In this document: one piece after another, positions 1-8,781 of the stretch
How positions within the stretch are numbered: the first letter of the stretch is position 1
Layout of the letters: every line of letters starts with the position of its first letter
Origin: Myxococcales bacterium
GTDB lineage: Bacteria > Myxococcota_A > Polyangia > Polyangiales > Polyangiaceae
Direction of reading: 5' to 3'
DNA length: 64,000 nucleotides
Assembly: GCA_016703425.1 (NCBI GenBank)
Contig: JADJCA010000008.1
Location: forward strand, 360,001 to 424,000
Notes under the pieces: model-generated
What the model saw: the letters and a program-made list of their open reading frames with translations, nothing else
What the model was told of the DNA's origin: nothing
Database searches by the model: none
Program-made: the position numbers and the translations under genes

Positions 1-545
1 CGCGCACGATGGTGATCTCTGGTCCCGACGCCAAGCGTACGCGGAACGCCTGCTGCCTAAGGGAGGCGCGGCCCTCGGCCTCGACGAGGCGACCGAGCAC
101 TTCGACCGCCTCCGCGAGGCCGCCGTAGACGATGCTCACGGGACGGCGGCGTGCGTCGACCTCCACGAGGACCGGGAACCAGCGGGCGGCGCGCGGTGGC
201 ATCGGCCACCCGGCTTCGATGGCCACCGCGACTTCGCACGCCGAGAAGGCACGCTCAGGCATGACGAAGCCGGCGCGCCGCGCGAGCACGAGGACGGCGG
301 CATAACCCTCGGAGAGGGCCCGCGCCAAGGTGCTCCGTGTCGTGCCGCGCACGACGAGCGTGCGCGTCGTGCCCATCCACGAGAGCGCGTCGAGCTGGTT
401 GAGGATGATCCGCCAGTGCGCCGCCGCGATCTTCACGTCGAAGGGCGTCAGCCACCCGGCGTAGTCGACGGTCTCGCCTTCGGCGTCGACGAGCGCGGCC
501 GCGATGGCGCCGGGAACGCGCGCGACGAGATCGTCCAGGATCATG
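1..545 (-). CDS. Roadblock/LC7-like domain protein (partial, C-terminus beyond left edge)
   Basis: The frame opens with ATG at 545 and stays open to the window edge, giving 181 residues without a stop. The N-terminus (MILDDLVARVPGAIAAALVD, then GETVDYAG) has the look of a roadblock/LC7 fold: a short helix, a strand with alternating small and hydrophobic residues, and a DAEG turn. In myxobacteria such proteins usually act as partners or regulators of small Ras-like GTPases. No GTPase gene is visible here, so the partner is unknown. It lies 88 bp downstream of the parvulin-like lipoprotein gene on the same strand. No clear Shine-Dalgarno precedes the ATG, but no other in-frame start is close. 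The family call rests on pattern recognition only. Confidence 0.6.
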
Positions 546-633
546 GTGAACGCGCTCGGCGCCTGATCGCGCTCGGGCTTCACCGCTCGACCGGAGCGGC
601 GCTCTCGCATGCCCGGCGCGTCACTCTGTCGCC

Positions 634-1623
634 TCACGGTCGCGTGACCTCCGACGACAGCGGCACAGACGCGAGCGCGGTCTCCAGGTACGTCTCCCGC
701 CTCGGCGGCGTCGCGCTCTGCCGCGCTTTCACGACGGCCTCGTAGCTCCTTCGCGCACGTTGCGCGACCGCTTCGGGCCGAAACAATTCGCGCCGGCGCT
801 CGGCAGAGACGGGCATCGCCGCGAGGCGCTCGACACACCGAATCACGTGCCAGCCGAAGGTCGTCTCTGCGACGACGCTTGTCCCGCCGACAGGAAGCGC
901 GAAGGCCGCCGCAGCGAACGTTCCGTCCATCGCGCCGTCGTCGCCCTCGTAGCTGCGCCCATCGTGGGCGAATGCCGGCAGGCGCTCGGCCACGACCTTA
1001 AGGCCCGTCTTTTCCTGCTCAGCGGCGGCCCGCTTTGCGAGCGTGAGGAAGTCGTCGGCGGTGTTGGCCTGGAGGAGGACCTCACGAATGGCGGCTGCCG
1101 CGCGCTCCGCGCGGGCGTTGTCGGCGCTGTTTGCGGGGCGACGAACGACGAGGTGAACGACGCGGACGCGTTCCGGGACGTCTACTTCGCGCCAGTGTTT
1201 GGCGGTCAATTCGCGCAGCTCCTCGTCGGTCAGGGGCCCCTTCGCTTCAGCCGCCTCGCGGAGGCGACGCACCACCTGGCGCGCTAGCGCCGCATCGAGG
1301 TTTCGTCGCACGTCTTCGCGTAGGTCGAGGGCCTCGCTGGCGCCCACTTGAGCGAGCACCGCATCGTCGAGCAACTCTCGCAGGGCGACTTCCTTGGAGA
1401 CGGCGCGCGCTCGAACGGCTGCCTCGAGCATGCCCCGTGTCACCACGTAGGTCCCGGCGCGAGCGACTTGGTCCGTGGCAGCCGGCAGCGCGAGGTCGAG
1501 GCGCGGTCGCTCGACCTCCTTGCCGCCGCACGACGCCAACGCCAGAGCAGCGAACGGCGCCACGAGGACCATCGGGCCGGTCGCGCGAGCCATCCGGCGA
1601 GCCATCCCACGACACAGCCTCAT
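634..1623 (-). CDS. Parvulin-type (PpiC/SurA-like) peptidyl-prolyl isomerase lipoprotein
   Basis: The product has 329 residues. A basic N-terminus and hydrophobic segment end in the lipobox LASC, so it is probably lipid-anchored on the periplasmic side. After a helical N-domain comes a rotamase-like domain (about residues 155-275): a VRVVHLVVRR strand, an ADDFLTLAK helix, and the ending TTFGWHVIRCVERL, which resembles the parvulin ending G-x-H-[IV]. Such proteins isomerise prolyl bonds and help fold envelope proteins. The ATG at 1623 is preferred over in-frame starts up to 1689 because it overlaps the stop of the preceding small gene as ATGA, which suggests translational coupling. The loop between the domain strands is longer than usual. 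Confidence 0.8.
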   Translation of the reverse strand: MRLCRGMARRMARATGPMVLVAPFAALALASCGGKEVERPRLDLALPAATDQVARAGTYVVTRGMLEAAVRARAVSKEVALRELLDDAVLAQVGASEALDLREDVRRNLDAALARQVVRRLREAAEAKGPLTDEELRELTAKHWREVDVPERVRVVHLVVRRPANSADNARAERAAAAIREVLLQANTADDFLTLAKRAAAEQEKTGLKVVAERLPAFAHDGRSYEGDDGAMDGTFAAAAFALPVGGTSVVAETTFGWHVIRCVERLAAMPVSAERRRELFRPEAVAQRARRSYEAVVKARQSATPPRRETYLETALASVPLSSEVTRP

Positions 1624-1796
1624 CGTTTCACGCCGGAGCGGGCGATGTGCGTGGCTCCACGAACGGCGACGGCGCCGGCGATCAACCAATAGAACCCAAG
1701 GAGGTCCTCGGAGCGCGTCAAGGCGACGCTGCCGAGCACGAACGCCACGAAGGCGCCCGCAAGCAGGGCCAGGGCCACGATGTCAAACGCGTGCAT
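1620..1796 (-). CDS. Small membrane protein, 58 residues
   Basis: An ATG at 1796 opens a 58-codon frame with two hydrophobic stretches (about residues 5-23 and 33-46) separated by a short TRSEDLLG loop, and a basic C-terminal tail ending GVKR. This is the pattern of a two-helix inner-membrane protein. Its TGA overlaps the ATG of the downstream parvulin-like lipoprotein gene by the four bases ATGA, and it lies 54 bp after the membrane-protein gene ending at 1851. The spacing and overlap support a real, co-translated gene. I do not recognise a family and assign no function. Confidence 0.6.
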   Translation of the reverse strand: MHAFDIVALALLAGAFVAFVLGSVALTRSEDLLGFYWLIAGAVAVRGATHIARSGVKR

Positions 1797-1850
1797 GACC
1801 GCCGGAGAATATCCGAAGGTCGGGCGCGATGTTTCCCAAAGCGCGGAGCG

Positions 1851-2585
1851 TCAACGCACGAAGGCGACGACGATGCCGAGTATCGCGACGAGCACGACTC
1901 CCGAAAGCGCGACGACGACGGCCCGTCGGCGCGTCGATGGCGCCGCGGCGCGACCGCGCTTGTGGCGGGCGAGTGCCACGTTCGTAACTTGCGAAACGAG
2001 CGCCACCGATGCGGCGAGCGTCACGAGCCGAACGAGCAGCGCGCGCTCGGGCACCATCGGCCCCCAGCCGACGAGCTGGAGCGCGACCGCGCACACCGCC
2101 GCCGAGAGCACGTAGTAGCGATCACCCGACGGTGACGTCGCGCGAGGTCGGAGATCGTCGGCTTCGTCGAAGCGGGGCTCGGCCGAGGAGCGCCGAAAGG
2201 TTGGGGCCGCGGACGCGTACGCGAAGAGCCCCCATCCGAGCACACCGCTGATGCCGCGCATGAGGTCGACGCGTGGCGTGGCGAGGCTCCACACGAGCGC
2301 GCTGGTGATGACCAACCCCCACACGGAGACGAGCCGCGCCGCCTTGGCTCGTCCTCGGCCCTCGAGCAGGATGGCGGCGCCGATCGTCGCAAGTCCGGAC
2401 AGCGCCAGCACGCGCAGCGAAGTGGTGCCACCGCGCGCCCAAGCCACGGGGGCCACGGTCACGGCCCACGCGTACGCGGCAGGAACGCTCGCCTGCGCCA
2501 CGGAGCCGATGTCAGCCACGCGCGAGATGAACGAGCGCGGCGCTTCCGGCCGCTCGGCGCTCTCCGCGGTGTCCGCATCCACCAT
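1851..2585 (-). CDS. Multi-pass membrane protein of unknown function
   Basis: The product has 244 residues. After an acidic N-terminus there are about seven hydrophobic segments: roughly 35-50, 58-75, 85-102, 112-127, then after a charged loop (rich in R, D and E near residues 135-155) 158-173, 182-200 and 222-242. It is probably an inner-membrane protein. I see no catalytic motif and no family I can name. The ATG at 2585 is 27 bp from ttcA upstream, and the small membrane protein gene follows on the same strand, so the run from ttcA to the parvulin gene may be one transcription unit. Confidence 0.65.
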   Translation of the reverse strand: MVDADTAESAERPEAPRSFISRVADIGSVAQASVPAAYAWAVTVAPVAWARGGTTSLRVLALSGLATIGAAILLEGRGRAKAARLVSVWGLVITSALVWSLATPRVDLMRGISGVLGWGLFAYASAAPTFRRSSAEPRFDEADDLRPRATSPSGDRYYVLSAAVCAVALQLVGWGPMVPERALLVRLVTLAASVALVSQVTNVALARHKRGRAAAPSTRRRAVVVALSGVVLVAILGIVVAFVR

Positions 2586-2612
2586 GCCTGACCTATACAG
2601 CGCGAGCGCCGG

Positions 2613-3512
2613 TCATGCGAGCGGCCGACGGTTGAGCGCTGACGCCGGCACGAGGTCAGAGGGCAGCTGGGTGACGAGCTGGGTGGGCCGCTGAGAGGGC
2701 TCGCCTTGGCCTAGTCCGGCCGCCGATGGCAAACTGAGGCGGCTCCAGAGTTCGCGGTCGAGCAGCTGACTCGGGCGGACGTTGCCGAGGGCCGAAAGCA
2801 TGATGGACTTGGTCCCGGGGCGCTCGCGTTCGAGGCCGTCGAGCATCCGCCCGACGACCTTGCGCTGGAGATTTTCCTGCGATCCGCACAGATCGCACGG
2901 CAGAATCGGAAACTCCATCCGCTCCGAAAAGTCACGGATGTCTTCTTCTGCGCAATAGAGCAGCGGGCGAATGACGACGTTCCTCCCGTCGTCGGCGACG
3001 AGCTTCGGCGGCATCGCGGAGAGCTGGCCAGCGAAGAGGACGTTCAACATGAATGTCTGCAGCACGTCGTCGCGATGGTGCCCGAGCGCGATCTTGGTGC
3101 ACCCCTCTTCGGCTGCGATTCGGTACAAGATCCCGCGGCGAAGGCGTGAACAGAGCGAACAAGTCGTCTTGCCCTCGGGGACCTTCTCTTTGACGATCGA
3201 GTACGTGTCCTCGGCGACCATCGAGAAGTCGTAGCCCTCGCGCGCCATGTAGTCGCGGAGCAGGTGCCCCGGGTATCCCGGGTGACCCTGGTCGATGTTG
3301 ACGACCTTGAGGGCAAAGCGCGCCGAGGAGCGCTTCTGCAACGCCCGGAGGATGTGGAGCAGCGTGTAGCTGTCCTTGCCGCCGCTGACGGCGACCAGCA
3401 CGCGGTCGCCGTCTTCAATCATCGAAAAATCGCCGATGGCGCGCCCCACTTGGCGTGTGAGGCGCAGCTCGAGCTCGACGTTGCGGGGAGTGGGTGCGGG
3501 GCCGAGCGTCAT
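2613..3512 (-). CDS. ttcA: tRNA 2-thiocytidine(32) synthetase TtcA
   Basis: The product has 299 residues. TtcA is an ATP-dependent PP-loop enzyme that thiolates C32 in a subset of tRNAs, using a [4Fe-4S] cluster. The PP-loop motif SGGKDS is present near residues 44-49. The two cluster cysteines appear as CSLC near residues 117-120, and a further Cys pair occurs in the PCDLCGSQ segment near 206-210. The stretch IALGHHRDD is typical of the TtcA group. The C-terminal 40 residues after the SALGNVRPSQL segment are a lineage-specific, Pro/Gln-rich tail. It sits between pepA (49 bp upstream) and the membrane-protein gene on the same strand. Confidence 0.95.
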   Translation of the reverse strand: MTLGPAPTPRNVELELRLTRQVGRAIGDFSMIEDGDRVLVAVSGGKDSYTLLHILRALQKRSSARFALKVVNIDQGHPGYPGHLLRDYMAREGYDFSMVAEDTYSIVKEKVPEGKTTCSLCSRLRRGILYRIAAEEGCTKIALGHHRDDVLQTFMLNVLFAGQLSAMPPKLVADDGRNVVIRPLLYCAEEDIRDFSERMEFPILPCDLCGSQENLQRKVVGRMLDGLERERPGTKSIMLSALGNVRPSQLLDRELWSRLSLPSAAGLGQGEPSQRPTQLVTQLPSDLVPASALNRRPLA

Positions 3513-3560
3513 GACGCGGGGCCTATAGCACGCTCCCTGGGGGCCGTCCGGGGGCCGGCC

Positions 3561-5063
3561 TCAGCCCTTGCCGGCGGCGCGCTCGACGATGGAGAGGAAC
3601 GTCAGGACGCCGTGTCCCGTCGCGCCTTTGGGGTTCCAGCCGTAGACGCGCTCCGTGGACGCAGGCCCGGCCAAGTCGACGTGGACCCAGTTCTTGGTCG
3701 CGCCGATGAACTCGCGCAGGAAGAGCGCGGCCGAGATGGAGCCACCCCAGCGGTCGCCCGTGTGCTTGATGTCGGCGACGTCGCTCTTCAGTTGGTCCTT
3801 GAGCTCCTCGAGGAGGGGCATGCGCCACATTTGCTCGCCGGAGGCCTTGAGCGCGGCAGCGAACTCGCTGTTGGCCGCGTCGGTGTTTGCGTAGTAGCCG
3901 CTGCAGGTCGTGCCGAGCGCGACGACGCAGGCGCCGGTGAGCGTCGCGTTGTCGACGAGCAGGTCCCCGCCTAGTTCTCGCGCGTACGCGAGCGCGTCTG
4001 CCAGGATGAGACGGCCTTCGGCGTCGGTGTTGACGATCTCGACGGTCTTGCCGTCGAGCGAGCCCCAGATGTCACCAGGCCGGTAGGCGTTGCCGTCGGG
4101 CATGTTCTCCGCCGCGGCGAAGATGCCGTGGACAGCGACGTTGGGCTTCAGCGCGGAGACAGCCGCCATGAGGCCGACGACGTTGGCGGCGCCGGACATG
4201 TCGTGCTTCATCTCTTGCATGCCCTGCGCGGGCTTGATGCTGATGCCGCCGGTGTCGAAGGTGATGCCCTTGCCCACGAAGACGAGGGTCTTCTTGGGCT
4301 TCTTCGGCACGTAGGCGAGGTGCACGAGGCGCGGGGGATTTTCGCTGCCGCGGCCCACGGCGTCAATGAGCGACATGCCGCGTTTGACGATCTCTTTGTA
4401 GTCGAAGACTTGAACTTCGAGGCCCGTGGCCTTGGCGAGCTTCTGCGCCTCTGCCGCGAGCGCGGCCGGCGTGAGGGTGTTCGGCGGCTCGTTGGAGAGG
4501 TCGCGCGCCAGGTTCACGGCGGCGGCCACGTCCTTGCCAGTGGCCACGTCTTTCTTCGATTGAACGAGCGGCTTTTTGGAGACGATGAGAGCGACAGCCT
4601 CCAAGAGCTCCTTCGGCGCGCGGTCACCGGTCAGGTACTTGGTGAAGCGGTAGGCGCCGAGCTCGAGACCTTCGGCGATGGGGCGGAGGCGCGCGTCGAG
4701 CCCGTCGGGAAGCGCAACGACGAGCTTCTTCGCCTTCTCGGCGAGCGCCATGCGGGCCACCTTGGCCGCGAAGGTTCGGAGGTCGCCATCTTTCGCACTG
4801 GCTCGCTCGCCCAGGCCGCAGAGCACGACCTTCGGCGCCCCAGCCGCGAGCGGCTGCACGGAGACGACTTGGTCCTTCTTGCCCGTGAACTCTTCCTTCG
4901 CGAGGAGCGCTGAGAGGCTCCCGCCGAGGACCTTCTCGGCCGCCAACACGGGCGCCGGATACGTGCCCTTCTTTCCGAGGGCAAAGGCCCAAAGGCCCAC
5001 GATCAAAAGATCGCCCGTTTGTTCGCCAATCGCTCCCGCATGAATCGAAATGTCGAGCGGCAT
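3561..5063 (-). CDS. pepA: Leucyl aminopeptidase (M17 family)
   Basis: The product has 500 residues, the usual length of the family. M17 aminopeptidases are two-metal cytosolic enzymes that remove N-terminal residues from peptides; some also bind DNA. The C-terminal catalytic domain carries the family signature NTDAEGRL and the metal/substrate segment GKGITFDTGG. The N-terminal domain is the expected regulatory domain. The start is set at the ATG at 5063 because it follows a strong Shine-Dalgarno (AAGGAG, 9-nt spacing); the frame stays open upstream to 5120 without comparable support. It follows two antiporter genes and precedes ttcA on the same strand. Confidence 0.95.
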   Translation of the reverse strand: MPLDISIHAGAIGEQTGDLLIVGLWAFALGKKGTYPAPVLAAEKVLGGSLSALLAKEEFTGKKDQVVSVQPLAAGAPKVVLCGLGERASAKDGDLRTFAAKVARMALAEKAKKLVVALPDGLDARLRPIAEGLELGAYRFTKYLTGDRAPKELLEAVALIVSKKPLVQSKKDVATGKDVAAAVNLARDLSNEPPNTLTPAALAAEAQKLAKATGLEVQVFDYKEIVKRGMSLIDAVGRGSENPPRLVHLAYVPKKPKKTLVFVGKGITFDTGGISIKPAQGMQEMKHDMSGAANVVGLMAAVSALKPNVAVHGIFAAAENMPDGNAYRPGDIWGSLDGKTVEIVNTDAEGRLILADALAYARELGGDLLVDNATLTGACVVALGTTCSGYYANTDAANSEFAAALKASGEQMWRMPLLEELKDQLKSDVADIKHTGDRWGGSISAALFLREFIGATKNWVHVDLAGPASTERVYGWNPKGATGHGVLTFLSIVERAAGKG

Positions 5064-5171
5064 CGCCTCGATCTCCTTACGCAAACGGCTCGGTCCGAGG
5101 CCGTTGGGGGGAACATACACGCCTCAGCCGAAGCGAAGCGCGGAATTCTCCACGCCCGACGAAGAGGCCGC

Positions 5172-6476
5172 TCAGTGGCCGCCGGCGACGGGGGCCCTTT
5201 GGCCCGCTTCCGAGGTGCGCATCATGGCGGCGCGAAAGAGCACGGGGCCAACGACTTCGTTGATCATGACGGAGCCGAGCAGGCACGCCGCGGCGCCTTC
5301 GCCCCAACCGGGGAAGGTCTTGTGAATCAGCACCGACAGGCCGATGGCGATGCCCGACTGCGAGAGCAAGCCGTAGGGGATCGTCCGGCGATGCTCGAGC
5401 GGCACGTTACCGATGGCCATCCCCACGCGTGCGCCCGCGATCATCGCGGCGGCGCGAATGACCGACAGCAAGAGCGCGATGGGCGCCACCAGGCGGAAGA
5501 TGTGCCAGTGAAGACCGGCGCCGGCGACGGCGAAGAACAGGGCGAAGACCGGCACCGAGGCGATCTCCATCTCGTGAATGAGCTTCTGGCCTTCGATGTC
5601 GGTGAAGTTCTCGATGAAGAGCCCTGCCGTGAGGCACATGAGGAGCGGATCGAGATGCAGGCGCGTACCGACTTCGGCGCTGACGAAGCAAATGGCGAAG
5701 ACGAAGAGCGCGATGCGCTGCCCGACGCGCTTCAGGTAAAGCCAGAAGATGAGACCGATGACGGCGCCGACAGCGATGGAGCCGAAGATGTGAACGAACA
5801 GCTCGCTCACGCCGCCGGACGTGGCCCCGCCGAAGGTCGCGCTCGCCAAAGCGGACGCGCCAGCGAACGCGAAGACGATGACCAGGTCGGCGAGGACGAC
5901 GAGCCCTAGGATCGTCTCGGAGATGGGGCCAGCGGCGCCCGTCTCGCCGATGATCGCGAGCGTGACCGTTGGCGAGAGGGCCGCGAGCACGACGCCCATG
6001 AGCAGCGACACGGCGAGCCGTTCGCGCACGGACATGCCGTTCATGAAGGGCAAGAAGCTGGCGAGGCCGAACGATGTGGCGCCGATGAGCAGCACGGCGA
6101 ACACGATGGAGATGGTCCCCGTCGAGAGGATCGCGCGGAGCCGTGGTCGAAGCTTGCGGATGTTCAGCTCGCTGCCGGCGGAGAGGGCGATGAGGCCGAT
6201 GGCGACGTTGTTGACCAGCTTGAGGTCGCCGAGCATCCGCTCCGTGACGAAGTTCGCGACGCTCGGCCACGCCAAAAATCCGCACGCGAGGTAGCCGGTG
6301 AGCTTGGGCATGCGCAAGCCGCCGACGATGGTCCCCGCTTGCAGTGCGGCAAGCAGCACGAAGCCGAACGCGAGCGCCGCCCCGGAGCCAACGAGCGAGG
6401 TCTCTTGCGGCAAGAAGGACCGAGCCGCCGCGATGAGCACGAGGACGAGGCCTAAGAGGAAGATGGCGCGCGGCAT
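5172..6476 (-). CDS. CPA2-type cation:proton antiporter, second of a tandem pair
   Basis: The product has 434 residues with 11-13 hydrophobic segments spread over its length. It resembles the Kef/NapA-type Na+(K+)/H+ exchanger domain, with the helix segments ALSPTVTLAIIGE and LVVLADLVIV and the loop NIRKLRPRL after the fourth helix. Proteins of this family exchange Na+ or K+ for protons across the inner membrane. The ATG at 6476 has a GGGAGAG Shine-Dalgarno. There is no C-terminal TrkA-N/RCK domain, unlike KefB/C. It directly follows a second antiporter gene, with TGA and ATG overlapping as TGATG if that gene's frameshift is corrected. Confidence 0.85.
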   Translation of the reverse strand: MPRAIFLLGLVLVLIAAARSFLPQETSLVGSGAALAFGFVLLAALQAGTIVGGLRMPKLTGYLACGFLAWPSVANFVTERMLGDLKLVNNVAIGLIALSAGSELNIRKLRPRLRAILSTGTISIVFAVLLIGATSFGLASFLPFMNGMSVRERLAVSLLMGVVLAALSPTVTLAIIGETGAAGPISETILGLVVLADLVIVFAFAGASALASATFGGATSGGVSELFVHIFGSIAVGAVIGLIFWLYLKRVGQRIALFVFAICFVSAEVGTRLHLDPLLMCLTAGLFIENFTDIEGQKLIHEMEIASVPVFALFFAVAGAGLHWHIFRLVAPIALLLSVIRAAAMIAGARVGMAIGNVPLEHRRTIPYGLLSQSGIAIGLSVLIHKTFPGWGEGAAACLLGSVMINEVVGPVLFRAAMMRTSEAGQRAPVAGGH

Positions 6477-7941
6477 CAGTGGCTCTCCCGGGATTGGAGG
6501 GATGCGATGGATGCGACGGACTTGAGCCACCCGGCGGCGGCAACGAGAAGTGGGCCGCGCTCGGCGTGTCGAAGCGCAGGTCGCCGCGCATGCGGACGAT
6601 GACTTGAATGGTGACCTCCGTGAGAACAGCGCCGCCGATGGTGGCCGTCATGAGCCACGGCATCGTCGACGCCGCTCCGTCGTTGGGCTGATAGAGCGTC
6701 GCGTAGCTAACGATGGTGACTATCGTGATGGGCGCCTGAGGCGATAGCGCGAGGCCCAGCGTCGTCGGATCGGGGAGCGCTTCGGGTCCCACTGACTTGG
6801 CGACGTGCGCTCCCACGAGCTTGCCACCAACGCGCGCGAGCACGAAGACCGGAACGAGGAGCCACCCCTGCCACGCCGTGGGATCCCAGAGCGCGCCCGC
6901 GATGAGGAGGAAGATCATGTAGAGCGGGCGCTCGATCTCGGTGATGCTCGCTCGCAGTTGGGCGATGTGTTTGAACGGGAGATTGACGAGCAGCGCGCCG
7001 GCGATGGCACATGTGACGATGGGCGAAATCGCGAGGTAGCCGCTCATCCCTGCCGACAGGCCCACGGCGCCGATGAGGAGGCTGAAGCGCTCCGTGGGGC
7101 TCTTGGCGCCGCGCAGCAGCACGTACGTGAGCAAGCCGAAGAGCCCCCCCATACCGAGGGTGACGAAGAGCCACGCGATATGCGGCAGCTTCCAGGCGGC
7201 GACGGCATCGGTTGGGCGAAAGAACGCGCAGATGACGGCGAGGACGAAGGCGCCGCCGGCGTCGTCGAGGCGCGCGATGTGCGCCACGATGCGCGCCGAG
7301 AGCGAACCGGTGCTGCCAGCGATGGCGACGGCGGCGACGGGCGCCGCTTGCGTCGCGCACGCGCCCAGCGCGAGGGCGTCGCGCAGCGCCGGCCGCTGCG
7401 AAAGGCCCGCGAGGGCGTCTCGCGCCGTCTCGAACTGTGAAAGCGACCACGACGGATCGAGGGCGAAGAGAACCGCCGCGCAGGCCACCGTCGTGGTCGC
7501 GAGGGGCAGCGCCGTCTCCGCGAAGAGAACGGCTCCCGTCTTCTCGGGCAGCGTGTCGAGCTCGCGGACATCGAACTGCAGGCCCATGGCGAAGCCCATG
7601 AGGCCGAAGGCAAACTCGAGCGCCGGCCTGAGGTCGTTAAGTACAGCGTCCGTGAGCACGCCGACCTTTGGGTGCCTAAAGATCAACCCAAGGATCAGAA
7701 ACGGAATCCCGCTCGACACGAGCACGGTGAGCCCAAAGCGCCGCTCGAGGCGCCGGACCACGGGGTGCGCCGCGGCGACGGCGAGCGCCGTGGCGCCGGC
7801 CAATCCCACGACGACGCGAAGAAGAACCGCTTGCCGCGAGCCGTCGGCGGCGGGCTCGTTCGCGAAGGCGAGAAGGGGCCACAAGAGGCACGCCCCGGCG
7901 AGGAGCGAACCGAAGATCCGCCTCTGATTCCCTCGCGCCAT
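6476..7941 (-). CDS. CPA2-type cation:proton antiporter, first of tandem pair, with apparent frameshift near its 3' end
   Basis: The frame starts at the ATG at 7941 and opens with a cleavable-looking signal sequence ending LLAFA, followed by a long set of membrane helices similar to Kef/NapA exchangers. It includes the helix segment ARLDDAGGAFV, where a DD pair sits as in electrogenic members. In the sequence as given the frame has no stop near the end of the homologous region and runs on to 5407, over another frame of the next antiporter gene. One extra base in the C/G run at 6530-6532 would give a TGA at 6476-6478, overlapping the next ATG, and a product of about 488 residues. I therefore annotate the gene to 6476. 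The antiporter call is firm; the exact end is inference. Confidence 0.75.
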
Positions 7942-8065
7942 CGGATCGGAGTATCGCCGAGCGCGCTCGCTGGGGTGGGGAAAAGATCGGCGCGGCACGG
8001 CGAGCAGAAGCGGCGCGAGCGCTGCGAAGCTGAAGCACTCGGCAAAACCCTGTAGAGTGCTGCCG

Positions 8066-8743
8066 ATGCGGGTAGCCCGCGCGACCTCCCTCCGCGCTCT
8101 TGTCGTGCTTGTCGCCGCGTCGACCCTGGCGTGTGGTGACCCGCATGTGTCGCTCGCCACGGGACCGCGCGAATACGTGGCCGGCGACTACTCCGACGTG
8201 CTCCAACGATGGACGCGGACGAGCAACCTCGTATCGCTCTCGCGCTTCGACGACCTCCTCACGGTGACGTCAACCTACGAGTCCTGGGACTTTCGTTGGG
8301 CCTACGTGATTCGTTACGCCAACGACTATCGCCTCACCGTCGATCAGCGACGGAAGCTCCTGCAGGCGACGCTCGACGAGACGCGCGAAGCGCACCAATT
8401 CTACGTGGCGCTGTACGGCTCGAACCGGCGCTGGACCGACCTGACGAAGCCGAACAGCTCGTGGATCGTGCGGCTCATCGATGACCAAGGCAACGAGACG
8501 GCCCCGGCCAAGATCGACGCCATCGCGAAGCCCGGTGCGCTGGAGCGGACGTATTTTCCGTACACGACACCGTGGCGGCAAGCGTTTCGGGTCAGGTTCC
8601 CCGCGCAGACCGACGGCCGGCCAAGCATCTCGATGACGGCGAAGTGGTTCGGTCTTCGCTTTGCCGGCGCCGAAGGCAACGAGGAGCTCCGCTGGGAGGT
8701 GGAGTCGGCGGCGAAGGGCGCGGCGGGCGAGCTTCGGCGGTGA
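8066..8743 (+). CDS. Predicted lipoprotein of unknown function
   Basis: The product has 225 residues. The N-terminus (MRVARAT, then a hydrophobic stretch) ends in the lipobox LACG, so it is likely lipid-anchored. The mature part mixes Tyr/Trp-rich segments (YESWDFRWAYVIRYAN, FYVALYGSNRRWTD) with a C-terminal beta-rich region, the sort of composition seen in lineage-specific envelope proteins. I do not recognise a family. The ATG at 8066 is preferred to an in-frame GTG at 8057 because the signal sequence then has a normal length. It is divergent from the antiporter gene and convergent with the gene ending at 8782. Confidence 0.7.
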   Translation: MRVARATSLRALVVLVAASTLACGDPHVSLATGPREYVAGDYSDVLQRWTRTSNLVSLSRFDDLLTVTSTYESWDFRWAYVIRYANDYRLTVDQRRKLLQATLDETREAHQFYVALYGSNRRWTDLTKPNSSWIVRLIDDQGNETAPAKIDAIAKPGALERTYFPYTTPWRQAFRVRFPAQTDGRPSISMTAKWFGLRFAGAEGNEELRWEVESAAKGAAGELRR

Positions 8744-8781
8744 CAGCGCTCGCCGGAACGCGGGCTACCGCAGCGTCGAGC

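Noticed and set aside
5407..6475. Extension of the first antiporter frame over the second antiporter
   Set aside because: The residues are Arg/His-rich and unlike either protein; a one-base shift gives natural ends for both genes.
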